Positions 36,581-46,967 are shown, counted from the first letter of the stretch. The stretch is 64,000 nt of DNA from Halalkalibacter nanhaiisediminis (GCF_007830185.1 NZ_VLKZ01000001.1:310001-374000), one strand, 5' to 3'. Program-made: numbers and translations. Notes: generated by a model not told the origin, from the letters alone.

Positions 36581-38126
36581 GCTGTTTGAGGGCTTTTCAG
36601 AACGCTATAAAAATATTATTCTTTTTCAACCAATCTTTCAATTATCCCAAAGTAAAGACCCGAAATATACCCATCTAAACCTTATGGAAATTGGAATTGC
36701 GGTACTACTAATGATGTTGGAAAGAATGCTAACAGGTCAAAGTAAAATATCTCCTGAGCATATTAATCTCTTTTTACAAAAATTGCTAAAAGAACGTTAT
36801 GATATACAAATGAATTCTTCTGAAGTTAACGAGTTTAGAAGTTATCTCATTGATGACAAACTCAGAAATAGTGGTAGAAAGTTTATCAATCATTATATAG
36901 ATCTTGCAACTGGTGAAGAAAAAGTTCACTCATTTGATTTAATAACATATGATGATTTTTCATATAAAAACTTGAAAGAAAAAAATCTGTACCTTAAGTT
37001 GACTCAAGAAGGAATAGAGTTACTGTTCAAGACAAAAGAAATGTTTGCAGAAATGCAAATCAGTATTACAATGCTTTATTTCAAGCAACAACTTGATAAA
37101 GGAATGTTCACGCAAGCCTTAGCGGCTGTTGAGGAGTTAAAGCTTCAAATTCAAACACAAATAAACACTATTGTTAAATATGAAAATGATATTCGCTCCA
37201 ACGCTCTAACGATGTTTAAAAGAAATGAACTGGAGAAGAAGTACAAGGATTCTTATGAACAAACCAAACAGGAAAAGGGCCAGTTAAATGATTTGCGATT
37301 AAATGTTGATGAAGTAAAAGCTAATTATATTGCAGGACAACTTAGTCGAAAGGAAAGAAAAGCATATGATCAAGTCTTACAAATTGAGAAAGAATTAACC
37401 TCATGTATTGCTAAACACGAACTCTTGTTCATTAGAAAATTTGAATTACTAAAAACGCTAACTAGTTCATTGCAATTGTTAATTGAAAATGCATTTTCTA
37501 AACACTTACATTTTAAACAAGAAATTCTTGAATCATGGGTTGAGAAAAAAATTAACCAATCTAAGGCAAGAGATATCTTAAAGGCAGTTACACCAATAAA
37601 AGTTAATAAATTTTATAATCCTTTTTCTGCATATGATTCACAATATGTGAAGAAGAAACGTCACGAAGAGGATCAAGTAGAAGATACATTAGATGACTCA
37701 ACTCTTGCTAACCATCGAGAGATGTTGGAGCAAGAAAAAGAGGATGTCTACAAAAAGGAAATGGAAGCATTAAGTATTATTTTGTCGCCATTAAAAGAGA
37801 AAAGTCGGTATTTCCTATCAGACACTATAAAAGAACTAAAGGCAGAACAGCCTGAACGTTATACCCATCTTCAAGAAGTTCTATTAAAGCATTTTTTAAA
37901 TATTAGCATAAAGATACATCGAAGTCCTTATAAAGCATTTGATCCGATTCCACCTGAAGAACTTCCTTTTGAACCAGACGAAAATAGAATGATGGCTACT
38001 CTTGGGCGTCAGCACCCAGAGTTAGAAGAATTAGAAGGGTTTGAAGTGATCTCGACTGAACGTGTAGTCGAATTTGATAAAGGTGTAATCGTTACGGATT
38101 ACATCATAGAAAGGAAGATTAACTAA
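36567..38126 (+). CDS. jetA: Wadjet component JetA, kleisin-like (MukF-type)
   Basis: 519 residues with an N-terminal winged-helix region, a central helical and coiled-coil part (about 180-330), a charged linker and a C-terminal winged-helix-like end (EGFEVISTERVVEF and following). It is the expected kleisin that links the SMC heads. A GGGGG site lies before the ATG, within jetD. One base separates it from jetB. Confidence 0.88.
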   Translation: MELSKLFEGFSERYKNIILFQPIFQLSQSKDPKYTHLNLMEIGIAVLLMMLERMLTGQSKISPEHINLFLQKLLKERYDIQMNSSEVNEFRSYLIDDKLRNSGRKFINHYIDLATGEEKVHSFDLITYDDFSYKNLKEKNLYLKLTQEGIELLFKTKEMFAEMQISITMLYFKQQLDKGMFTQALAAVEELKLQIQTQINTIVKYENDIRSNALTMFKRNELEKKYKDSYEQTKQEKGQLNDLRLNVDEVKANYIAGQLSRKERKAYDQVLQIEKELTSCIAKHELLFIRKFELLKTLTSSLQLLIENAFSKHLHFKQEILESWVEKKINQSKARDILKAVTPIKVNKFYNPFSAYDSQYVKKKRHEEDQVEDTLDDSTLANHREMLEQEKEDVYKKEMEALSIILSPLKEKSRYFLSDTIKELKAEQPERYTHLQEVLLKHFLNISIKIHRSPYKAFDPIPPEELPFEPDENRMMATLGRQHPELEELEGFEVISTERVVEFDKGVIVTDYIIERKIN

Positions 38127-38127
38127 T

Positions 38128-38898
38128 ATGAACTATGAAGAAGGAGTATTTAGTGAAGCGTTTATTCTATATCAAGCGCTGATTAAATACAAAAAGATCG
38201 ATAAGAAAAGATACCCGGAAATTTATCGTTCGTATTTTTCACCAAAGGTCAGAGAAGTAATTCAAAATGTTATTCAACCTGATGCTAAAGTGAGAATTTT
38301 TCATATAGATGAAACTATATATTTAGTTCCTGAATTTGATAACGAAGTGATCACTTATACAAACGAAGAACTTCGAGATGCAATGAAATTAAGCACGAAT
38401 AAAGAACTGTATATGGCTCAATTTGTATGGATAAATGTCCTAAGTGAATTTTATGGCGATCAGTTTCAATATACAAATGAACCTAGAACTTATGTCAAAG
38501 TAGAAGAAATTTTAAGAAATGTTGAAGAGTATGTAATGCAGTTTAAAGAAATAGATGAGGAAGAGCTAGCCGATTTGGCAATAAATTATGATATGGATTT
38601 GGAGGGGATGATTGAAGTTTGGGGTGGACTACGTGCAATGACTGAGGACTTAACTAATTTTCGACTTGCCACAAAACGAGATTATGGTTTTCTGTTAAAG
38701 GTACTGGGCTTTTGGGAAAATGAAAAATTATTAATTATCCACAACAATGAAGAAATTGTATTAACAGAAAAAACGAAAAATATCGCAGCTCATTATTACC
38801 ATCATGAAGAAAGAATAAATCGTATAAAGGAGCTACTAAATTCGGTTGAAGGTTTAGTAACGGCAAAGGCTAGGGGTGAATTGAATGCCAAGGATTAA
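38128..38898 (+). CDS. jetB: Wadjet component JetB, KITE-like (MukE-type)
   Basis: 256 residues with two winged-helix-like parts. It matches the DUF6063-type proteins that take the JetB place in non-type-I Wadjet operons; that family link is from memory. It binds JetA in the condensin-like complex. Its last 14 bases overlap jetC, so translation is coupled. Confidence 0.85.
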   Translation: MNYEEGVFSEAFILYQALIKYKKIDKKRYPEIYRSYFSPKVREVIQNVIQPDAKVRIFHIDETIYLVPEFDNEVITYTNEELRDAMKLSTNKELYMAQFVWINVLSEFYGDQFQYTNEPRTYVKVEEILRNVEEYVMQFKEIDEEELADLAINYDMDLEGMIEVWGGLRAMTEDLTNFRLATKRDYGFLLKVLGFWENEKLLIIHNNEEIVLTEKTKNIAAHYYHHEERINRIKELLNSVEGLVTAKARGELNAKD

Positions 38899-41800
38899 TC
38901 GATTCCGTGTGTCGAATGTTAAATTAGATGGGGGAAAGAAAATTATTGGAGATAAGATATGGGAGCCCAATGGTCTAAGCACTCTTTTCTTATTGGAAAA
39001 CGGTGGTGGAAAGACGAGTGTGATTCAACTTCTTCACCAAGTTATTCTTCCTAATCACGACATCCAAGGAAGAAAGTTAAAAAGTATAGTCCCAAAAGGA
39101 AATACGATTAATGTTGCAGTTGAATGGATTCCTGACAATAATAGTCAACCGATGTTTATTACAGGTTTTAGTTTTCATAATTACGGAGTAAAACAAGGGA
39201 AATCGAATACAACATATGATTATTTTAATTACATAGTTGAGCGAGATACAACGGAAACATTAACTCTTGAAACACTTCCATTTGTTGATAATGGAAAAAT
39301 TGCACCGTACTCAACACTACACACTTTCTTAAAGGAAGACGTAAATACCCAAGTGTTTGCAAGTAATCATACATATCAAGACGCTCTTGAGCAATATGGA
39401 ATTTTAGCATCTGAGTGGCGAAATATCTCTAAAGTAAATGGGGCTGAAGCGGGTGTTACAGCGTTTTTTGATAAAGCTGATAAGACACAAACGTTAATAG
39501 AGCGACTTTTAATTCCTGCATTCTTAGATAACCTATTTCCTAATGAAGAGGAAAAGAACGCTATTATTAATGCATTTAGAGTTTACAAAGATAGGTTGCT
39601 CGAATTGCCATTATTAGAAAAGAACCTAACTGATTTCGAAGTTGTAACGAAAAATGCAGACGGAATTATTGACGCTACTCAAAATTATATAAATATAAAA
39701 AATGAGCTTGAATCCACTCAAGTGTACTTAAGCAAGTTGTTTCATACAGTCCAAAATGAAAAAGAACAAAACCAAGATTTGATATTAAAAATAAGACAAG
39801 AACTATCTGAGATTGAAGAACTAAAGAAAAACTTGCAATGGAAGATAGAATCTTATAAAGTTCACCTCGCAAAACTTCAACTAAACGAAGCAACTCGGCT
39901 CTTTAACCAAGTGAGTTTAGAAAGAGATGAGTCACACAGTATTATTCAAAAATTAGAAATAAATGTAAAAGAACAAAAGGCGGCTAGTCATTTTGAAGAC
40001 TATAAGGATTATCATAGAAAAGTGTTAGAGCTAGATGGAAAGCTCCATGCAGCTGGATTGGAAGTGGGGGAACAGCTGCAAGAACTAGAACAATCACGTA
40101 AACGTGTATCTGGGGGCTATAAGTTTCTACTTGAGCAACAAAAACAAAAAGAACTGATAGTTATTGAAAAGATAAAAAATTTAAAAAAGAATGCCAAAGA
40201 AGAAAGTCAGTTACTTAAGAAAGTGAAGGACTTAATCACAGAAGCAGAAGTGAAAAAGGGTCAATTAGAGGAATTTATAAATCAGTATGAGAAAGAGAGT
40301 GTTGAAGTTACTCAAGCTATAGGCGAATTTAAGAAAGAAACAATTGAGGATTCGTATAAAGCTGTCCAAGAACGAATAACAAACCTTAACGCAACCTTAT
40401 TAGAAAGAAAATCAGTTGTGAAAGAACTTGAAGATAAATACTCATCACTGAATATAGAGGTAAATGAAAAAAAACATGAAAAAATTGATACACAAAGAAA
40501 TAAAGAAGAGGCAGAGCAATCATTCGAGAAGTTTAGTAATGTTGAACACGAATTAAAAAATAATCTTAATAGGCTTTTGTCTATATATGCTAGAGAAAAC
40601 TTATTCGAACAACAAGAACATATACGTAATAAACTGCACCGGAACAAAGAAGAATTAAATAAGGAAATTATTAGGCTGTCTGTAAAGATAGAGCAAGTGG
40701 AGCAAATTAAAAAGAGTATTGTGCAAGTAGGTTTTCACATCCATTCTGAAATTCAGTCAATTAAACAGTTTTTAGTATCAAAAGAGTTATACGTTTTATC
40801 TGGGATAGAATGGCTTTTACATTCTACCCTTCCACAGGAGAGGAAAGAAGAGATTGTAGAAAAAAATCCATTGTTGCCGTTCTCACTTTTAATTGAAGAA
40901 AGCGAAGTTAAAGAAGCAGCAAGGGCGCTATCCACCTTTAAGGAAGAATTGACGGTTCCACTTATTTTCATAAGCAAACAGGGATTAGAGGACGGATTAA
41001 TAAAAGGGAATTTTATCGCTTTACTACAAAACATGTATGTATTCCATCAATTTAATGTCCGCTTTACAAAAGAAGATTGGGAAAGATGGGCAGTACAGAT
41101 AGAAGAAGAATGTGTTTCCTACCAAGAACAACGAAAAGAACTACAGGTAAAAGAGCAAGAACTACAAGGCTTTGAAAATCAAATAAAACAATTCTGGTCT
41201 GAATACTCCTATGATTCACGACAAATGTACAGTTCAAAAATTGATACTCTTAATAAAAACATAAGTAATCTTCAAGAAGAAATACAGAAGTTGTTAGAAA
41301 CCAGGGATCATACAGAAGAAGAAAAAGAGAAGAAGAAAATAGAATGTGAAACCCTACAAGGAAGTATTTCTGATACCGGAAAAATCCTCTACCGTGTCGA
41401 AGATTTTATTAAGCGCTACGTTAATATAGTTAAGAAGAGAGAAGAATTTGTAAAGATTAATAATGCATTAGAGAAATTAAAAGATATTGAGAATGATCAT
41501 CAGACAGTAATTGATGATTATGAAAGAGAAAAAGAGAAAGAAAGTTCGGCTCTTAGGAATATTGAATCTAGAATTCAGGAATTCAAACGTGACTTTAAAG
41601 AATATGATTTTGAAGCCAATATAGAACCAGAGGAGTTAAGCTTTGAGGAGTATGAAAAAGAGAAATATCTTTTGAAAGAGTTAAATATGAAATATTCCTC
41701 TGAAAAGCAACAACTGGACGTATTTCGCAATAGTAAAAGTGAATATGAAGATTTAAAGGAAAAAGCAATAAATTTAATCGAAGAGTTGTCTTACTCCCTA

Positions 41801-43249
41801 GAGTTCTTTAAAAAAGGAAATGTCACTTTTCAGCCAGCACTTTTAGAACAATTTAAAGAAGAACTTAAAGAGAAAAGACAGATATATTCAGATATACAAT
41901 CTAGCTATGAACAACTAAACGAGGCATTGATAAAAAAGAAAGAACGATATAGTACTGAAGAAGAAAGAATAATTGAAGTCTATGAAAATAACCCTTATGA
42001 GTACACTACGGACCATCAAAGTGAGTATCAGTTGTTGGTTCAAGAGAATAAAGCTATTGAAAGTAAAGAAGTGGCTAAACAAGAGGAAGAAAAAAACGCT
42101 CAACAACTTTCCTTCAAATATGAAAATACTTTGACAGAATTAAAAACTTACCAAGAGTTTTTGGTCACAGTCCCTGAAGATAATAAGCTATTAGCAGAAG
42201 GCCAATGGATAAAGGATAATCCAATGAAAGACTTTCATCGTATGAGAAAGACGTTTGATGAAAAGAGAGAAAACCTACGTGAACAGGATAGGTTAATAAG
42301 AGAAAACATCCAGGCTATGTATCTTGAGATTGAGCAAACTGGTAACCCACATTTATTAGGAATGAGTAGGGATTTCACCAATGTTCTAGAGTCTTCGAAA
42401 GGGAATTATGAAGTTATGATTGGAAACTTCTATTCTGTATTAAAAGCTATGGATAAGTTTAAGGAGAGCCTTGAACTCCAACGAGCTCAATCAGAAGAAG
42501 GCAGAGATGAATTAATAGAGATGATGTTTGAAAGAGGCGAACTGTTATATAAAAATACTTGTGAGCTACCTAAGTATTCTCAAATAGAAGAAAAAGGATT
42601 AAATATTTCCCTCTTTACAATTCGGTGGCCGAAGCATGATATTTTAGATTGCAAACATAAATTACGGATGTTTGTTGATGAGGTTTTAACTGAGTTGACA
42701 GAGTATCAAGAAAAGGGAGCTTCCCAAGAAGTACTGGATCAACTCTTCCAAGAAAAGGTTAATGATATAAATATCTTAAATTGTTATGCCGATATTGATC
42801 GCTGTGTACTAAAAGCATTAAAGCCAAGAAATGCCCAACTTGCTGAAATGAAAGAGTATTTCCTTTGGGATGAGGTGTCTGGCTGGAGTAACGGAGAAAA
42901 ACACGCTTCTCGAATGGCAATGTTCATTACCTTAAATACCTTCATTCGAAAGAAGAGATTCTCTCAAGGTGAAACGTGGAAATTCCTGATTGCTGATAAT
43001 CCATTTGGTGAAGCGAGTGCCGATCATGTTGTAAAACCGATGGTTGTGTTAGCAAGGAAAACCAACACACAATTATTTTGTTTAACAGGAATTGAAGATA
43101 AAAGGATTCAGATGGAGTTTGATACAGTGATTAGTAATCAATACGTCGAACAGCGTGGGAGGTTGTTCTTACACTCTGAGACTGAAACGAAAGAACAATT
43201 AGAGATGGATAGTTTGTTTTATTCTCAACAACTTAAACTTAATTTTTAA
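38885..43249 (+). CDS. jetC: Wadjet component JetC, SMC-like ATPase
   Basis: 1454 residues, an SMC/MukB-like ATPase that extrudes DNA loops to sense small circular DNA. Walker A is ENGGGKTS (38-45). Long coiled coils run from about 280 to 1240 with a hinge-like break near 600-720. The C-terminal head has the signature WSNGEKHASRMAMF and Walker B LIADNPFGEA. It is longer than type I JetC. The head motifs are intact, so the system looks functional. It ends with a terminator. Confidence 0.92.
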   Translation: MPRINRFRVSNVKLDGGKKIIGDKIWEPNGLSTLFLLENGGGKTSVIQLLHQVILPNHDIQGRKLKSIVPKGNTINVAVEWIPDNNSQPMFITGFSFHNYGVKQGKSNTTYDYFNYIVERDTTETLTLETLPFVDNGKIAPYSTLHTFLKEDVNTQVFASNHTYQDALEQYGILASEWRNISKVNGAEAGVTAFFDKADKTQTLIERLLIPAFLDNLFPNEEEKNAIINAFRVYKDRLLELPLLEKNLTDFEVVTKNADGIIDATQNYINIKNELESTQVYLSKLFHTVQNEKEQNQDLILKIRQELSEIEELKKNLQWKIESYKVHLAKLQLNEATRLFNQVSLERDESHSIIQKLEINVKEQKAASHFEDYKDYHRKVLELDGKLHAAGLEVGEQLQELEQSRKRVSGGYKFLLEQQKQKELIVIEKIKNLKKNAKEESQLLKKVKDLITEAEVKKGQLEEFINQYEKESVEVTQAIGEFKKETIEDSYKAVQERITNLNATLLERKSVVKELEDKYSSLNIEVNEKKHEKIDTQRNKEEAEQSFEKFSNVEHELKNNLNRLLSIYARENLFEQQEHIRNKLHRNKEELNKEIIRLSVKIEQVEQIKKSIVQVGFHIHSEIQSIKQFLVSKELYVLSGIEWLLHSTLPQERKEEIVEKNPLLPFSLLIEESEVKEAARALSTFKEELTVPLIFISKQGLEDGLIKGNFIALLQNMYVFHQFNVRFTKEDWERWAVQIEEECVSYQEQRKELQVKEQELQGFENQIKQFWSEYSYDSRQMYSSKIDTLNKNISNLQEEIQKLLETRDHTEEEKEKKKIECETLQGSISDTGKILYRVEDFIKRYVNIVKKREEFVKINNALEKLKDIENDHQTVIDDYEREKEKESSALRNIESRIQEFKRDFKEYDFEANIEPEELSFEEYEKEKYLLKELNMKYSSEKQQLDVFRNSKSEYEDLKEKAINLIEELSYSLEFFKKGNVTFQPALLEQFKEELKEKRQIYSDIQSSYEQLNEALIKKKERYSTEEERIIEVYENNPYEYTTDHQSEYQLLVQENKAIESKEVAKQEEEKNAQQLSFKYENTLTELKTYQEFLVTVPEDNKLLAEGQWIKDNPMKDFHRMRKTFDEKRENLREQDRLIRENIQAMYLEIEQTGNPHLLGMSRDFTNVLESSKGNYEVMIGNFYSVLKAMDKFKESLELQRAQSEEGRDELIEMMFERGELLYKNTCELPKYSQIEEKGLNISLFTIRWPKHDILDCKHKLRMFVDEVLTELTEYQEKGASQEVLDQLFQEKVNDINILNCYADIDRCVLKALKPRNAQLAEMKEYFLWDEVSGWSNGEKHASRMAMFITLNTFIRKKRFSQGETWKFLIADNPFGEASADHVVKPMVVLARKTNTQLFCLTGIEDKRIQMEFDTVISNQYVEQRGRLFLHSETETKEQLEMDSLFYSQQLKLNF

Positions 43250-43278
43250 TAGCGTAAGAAAAGGATTAGTTAGAAAAC

Positions 43279-43322
43279 AACCCACCGATTGTTGAAATAG
43301 CTTCTCGGTGGTTCTTGTTTTT
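43279..43322 (+). terminator. Terminator of the Wadjet operon
   Basis: AACCCACCG (43279-43287) closes on CGGTGGTT (43306-43313), followed by a T-rich tract. The PLD gene beyond it needs its own promoter. Confidence 0.8.
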
Positions 43323-43427
43323 ATTAATGTATACAATGTTATTAAATTAGTAGTATAGTAAAATTATGTAAAAAACTATCCTTGTGTAAGGTAACTAATA
43401 ATTCATGAAAGGGGAAAGTCTAGCCTA

Positions 43428-44483
43428 ATGGAGATCAGGCCTTTCTTTTCAAGACCAGGAAATACATGTGAGATTAGGGAAGCGTTATTTGAAGGTATAA
43501 AGGCAGCAAATGATAAGATCTATCTTTCTATGGCATATATAGATGACGAAGAAATTATTTCACAAATTATCGAAAGTAAAGTATCAGATAAAAGGGTTAT
43601 ATTGAATTTAGCTCATGTGAAGAACAATCTTGAAAACTATGAATCACATTTTAAGGGGCTTTTTGATAAAATAACAAAAGTGCTAGGTTCAGACGAGGGA
43701 TACTATAGTACGATGCATCATAAATTTGTAATATTGGATAACTGTATTTGGGTTGGTTCGTATAATTTTACTAATGCAGCTAAAGAGCGGAACTGGGAAA
43801 ACATGACTTGTATAAAAGGTTCAGATGAATTAGTCAAATCATATGAAGAAGAGTTTTATCATATGTGGAACACTGGAGCCTACTTAAGTTCGGAACTTAA
43901 TAAAAAGATTTCATACAAAGCGGGTAAGTTATTTTGTAAAGATTGTACTGAAGAAATAAATGATGTAGTCAAGCATTTCCTAGTCGAGTTTAATGCTTTT
44001 GATTACAATATGGAAGGATTAGAAAGGTATACATTTATTTGCAACAGAGGTCATCTTTATCCTAATATAGTATGCAATAAGTGTAATTCTACATTTAGCA
44101 GAGAACAGATGTACTCGGTAGGATTTGCGGATCATTTTGGGGACGGGGAAGAAAGGTATTTTTGTCCAACCTGTTTTACAAAAATAAAGCAAGAAAAGGC
44201 TTTAACTGCTTTTCCTGTTCTCCCAGTAATGGAAGAATTAATAAAGGATGTCTTATCAGAGTCGTGTCAATCCTATAAAACAGTGTATTGTCTTATAAAA
44301 GGTTATGAAGGGGAAGAGATATTTCGAGGAGATGATATCGAGCTAGCCAAGTTTTTAGGATACTACCCCGGTGAGTTTAGAATAGGTACCAAAGTAAAGT
44401 TGGAACAAGATGAACTAAGAGTTACAAATACAAAAAACCATTTTAACAAAAATGAAAAAATAATTTCTATTTCTTTGGAGTAA
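43428..44483 (+). CDS. PLD-family (HKD) nuclease-like protein with zinc-ribbon C-terminus
   Basis: 351 residues. Residues 1-150 form one phospholipase D-like domain: HxKx4D as H97, K99 and D104 (STMHHKFVILDN), then GSYNFTNAAKERNWENM. A single HKD copy means it would act as a dimer, as the nuclease Nuc does. Residues 165-260 carry three CxxC pairs (CKDC, CNKC, CPTC) plus CNRGH, so at least one zinc ribbon. A SAM- or OB-like tail follows. Position between Wadjet and a HEPN gene suggests a defence effector; the function is unproven. Confidence 0.75.
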   Translation: MEIRPFFSRPGNTCEIREALFEGIKAANDKIYLSMAYIDDEEIISQIIESKVSDKRVILNLAHVKNNLENYESHFKGLFDKITKVLGSDEGYYSTMHHKFVILDNCIWVGSYNFTNAAKERNWENMTCIKGSDELVKSYEEEFYHMWNTGAYLSSELNKKISYKAGKLFCKDCTEEINDVVKHFLVEFNAFDYNMEGLERYTFICNRGHLYPNIVCNKCNSTFSREQMYSVGFADHFGDGEERYFCPTCFTKIKQEKALTAFPVLPVMEELIKDVLSESCQSYKTVYCLIKGYEGEEIFRGDDIELAKFLGYYPGEFRIGTKVKLEQDELRVTNTKNHFNKNEKIISISLE

Positions 44484-44557
44484 CCCTATATTTATGAAAA
44501 AGAAAGAGAGGGACTACTCAAATTATATAAAATACATTTCGCGCTAGGAGTATAATA

Positions 44558-45919
44558 ATGGAAGAAAAAATAAAACAGTTAGTAGGTAATATTGATAGTC
44601 AGATTACTATAACATTTGATTATGATAACTATTATAATAATGTTAGTTTGACAAAGGAAAGTTGGAGAGTTAGTTTTCGGTTTGTTCTTGACGAAGATGA
44701 TTTAGACCAAACTATTATGCTTCTTAGTGAATACATAAATAATTTATATGAAATTGAGGCCATTGTAGAAGAAGACAATGTAGAGATATGGTTTAAAAAT
44801 GAAGAGCTAACTATTTTTCACGAAGAATGGCAAAATGAATATAATGTAACACTTGAAAAACATGATTTTCCAGTAGTTTATGAGATAGTGAAAAATTTTT
44901 TTACGTTGAAATATATTCCTGTTAAGGCTTGTTATAGAGAAGATTATTTTGAGGTATTAATTAATCACACTCAAATGGTATGGGGTGACGGTTTATCTCA
45001 TATTTCTTTTACTGTCGAAGATGAAAATCGCTCACAAGACAGAATTTATTATGAAATTGGCCCTATTTCTAAAGAATTCTCAACAGTAATAGAAAATGAA
45101 CAATCTTACAGGCATCTTGAAGTTGAGGACAATTTTACAACTTTAAAAATCTATAATATCAATAAAGTATCAAATATTCCCATTGAAAATGAGAATATCG
45201 AAGAAAAACAATTTTATTATGCAAGATGCATATTGTTTGATTTATCCTATAAATTTTCAGCGGAAATTACATTTGAGGAGCTACCAGAAGATGATGAGGA
45301 TGAGGGCGATTATGAGCATATCACAGAAGAATTAAATGAAATAAAAGCACCCTATTTTAAAAAGGAATATGATTCGGATTTAATTGATTATTATCATAGG
45401 GCTCTAGAAATGTCAGATAGTGAATTTAAATATTTGGCCTACTATCAGGTGTTAGAATGTATATTTGATGAAGTGTACTTGCATGAAACTGTACAAGATG
45501 TAAAGCAAATAATGAACTCTAGTTGGTTCTCATCACATAAGGATAAAGATATTACAGAGATTATTGAGACAGTAGAAAAATATAATAAAGGAAAAAACGA
45601 TAGAGAAAAATTGAAGTTAGTTCTAGAGAGATATTTTAAGGGAGAAGTCCATGACCAAGCTTTTATTTTAGCAAATAGAGATATTATTGAGATCTTAAAA
45701 AACGAACTTAAAAAGATTAATCAAGATAAAGACTTAAAGGATCTACAAAACTTATCCTCTATATTATATGATTTCAGATGCCAATGTACGCATTCTAATA
45801 GAACGTATCCTTTCAAAACTACTTTCAATAATACGAATGTTGAGCTAAAGCAGTACATCAACTTAATCAAAAAGGTTTCTGAAAAGGTAATTTTAAATTA
45901 CAATTTAGCATCAAGATAA
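44558..45919 (+). CDS. Unknown protein with HEPN-like C-terminal domain
   Basis: 453 residues, very acidic (EELPEDDEDEGDYEH near 245). The N-terminal half is beta-rich and matches no family I know. The C-terminal part (280-450) is helical and holds DFRCQCTHSNRTY, which fits the R-x4-H catalytic motif of HEPN ribonucleases. The layout of a sensor domain plus a C-terminal HEPN is like ApeA-type anti-phage proteins, by inference. GGAG precedes the ATG. It lies 74 bp after the PLD gene with no terminator between, so the two may be co-transcribed. Confidence 0.6.
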   Translation: MEEKIKQLVGNIDSQITITFDYDNYYNNVSLTKESWRVSFRFVLDEDDLDQTIMLLSEYINNLYEIEAIVEEDNVEIWFKNEELTIFHEEWQNEYNVTLEKHDFPVVYEIVKNFFTLKYIPVKACYREDYFEVLINHTQMVWGDGLSHISFTVEDENRSQDRIYYEIGPISKEFSTVIENEQSYRHLEVEDNFTTLKIYNINKVSNIPIENENIEEKQFYYARCILFDLSYKFSAEITFEELPEDDEDEGDYEHITEELNEIKAPYFKKEYDSDLIDYYHRALEMSDSEFKYLAYYQVLECIFDEVYLHETVQDVKQIMNSSWFSSHKDKDITEIIETVEKYNKGKNDREKLKLVLERYFKGEVHDQAFILANRDIIEILKNELKKINQDKDLKDLQNLSSILYDFRCQCTHSNRTYPFKTTFNNTNVELKQYINLIKKVSEKVILNYNLASR

Positions 45920-45987
45920 GCGGAAATGAATTTTTTTATAAAGTAATGGTGTTAACGCTTTACAGTTTAGACCAGAAACTCCTTATT

Positions 45988-46024
45988 GAGCTCATCACTT
46001 TAACCGGTGGAGGGCTTTTTTGCT
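45988..46024 (+). terminator. Terminator at the end of the Wadjet-PLD-HEPN cargo
   Basis: AGCTCATCAC closes on GGTGGAGGGCT with six T residues. It and the following 130 bp resemble the segment after the Abi cargo. Confidence 0.75.
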
Positions 46025-46157
46025 ATCTATCCTACATAGTATTCAAAATTACAAAAACATCATTATATAAAGATAAAAAATACGAAGTAGATACAATATC
46101 TAGTGTTTTTAAATAGATAAAATAACGTATATAGATTTTTTTCTATCTCGACTCTTG

Positions 46158-46568
46158 GGATTATATTCCTAGACGAAATGGCAGAATTCCCGAGAAAAAC
46201 ATTAGATATGTTAAGGCAGCCACTTGAAGCGGGGAAGGTTACCATCAGCCGTGCCCAATCAACGGTTACGTATCCTGCCTCTTTTATCCTCATGGCAGCC
46301 ATGAATCCTTGTCCGTGTGGTTTTCTTGGTTCGAACAATCTTTATTGTACTTGTACGCCAAAACAAATCCAATCGTATCAAAGCAGAATTTCAGGCCCTG
46401 TCTATGATCGAATTGATATCCTGCTTTCTTTAGAGTCGGTCAATTTGGAGGAGCCTTCGCATACACGACAACCATCCGCAGAGTTTCGCTTCAGAGTGAG
46501 TAGAAAAAGCTCGGGAAAGGCAATATGAACGTTACCAAGAACACATTTCGAACGCCAAGGTTCCTTTT
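46158..46568 (+). pseudogene. comM: comM 3' fragment 2
   Basis: Homology begins at the same Walker B point (FLDEMAEFPR) as the fragment at 34141 and runs about 135 codons with few changes, then a frameshift near RFRV, and ends at KVPF. The lower divergence suggests a younger copy. The end joins unrelated DNA upstream of a small gene. Confidence 0.9.
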
Positions 46569-46657
46569 ATACTGATTCGTTGATGAAGATATCATAACCA
46601 TATATGATATAGTGTATGGAGCATAGTGTGAACATATATTCATTAGGAGGATTAAGG

Positions 46658-46903
46658 ATGGTTCAATTCGGTTGGCAAAGAGGATCTGTAGAAGAAAGCT
46701 TGAGAACAGCAATAGAGGTAAAGTCCTTTGAAGAATTGTGTGCGCTTATAGCAAATAGTATGTCTCAAGTAGAAATTGGGTTTGTACAAAGTTATTTGAC
46801 TATAGATTATTATGGATATGATGACAGGGTTTTAGAGGATGTATATATCGTCGCATTAGATAAATACGGCGTTTTAGGTTGGCTAAATGGAACGTTCGAG
46901 TGA
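46658..46903 (+). CDS. Small hypothetical protein (81 residues)
   Basis: The ATG at 46658 lies behind TTAGGAGG; a longer frame from 46616 lacks a site. The product begins MVQFGWQRGSVEESLRTAIE, with YYGYDDRVLEDVYIVALDKYG near the end. No family is recognised. The mix of helix and strand and the strong ribosome site suggest a real soluble protein. Confidence 0.6.
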   Translation: MVQFGWQRGSVEESLRTAIEVKSFEELCALIANSMSQVEIGFVQSYLTIDYYGYDDRVLEDVYIVALDKYGVLGWLNGTFE

Positions 46904-46967
46904 TCACTGAGTAAATGGCGCAAGTCTGATATTTAATAATGAAGCAATACATTCCATGATGATGAAG

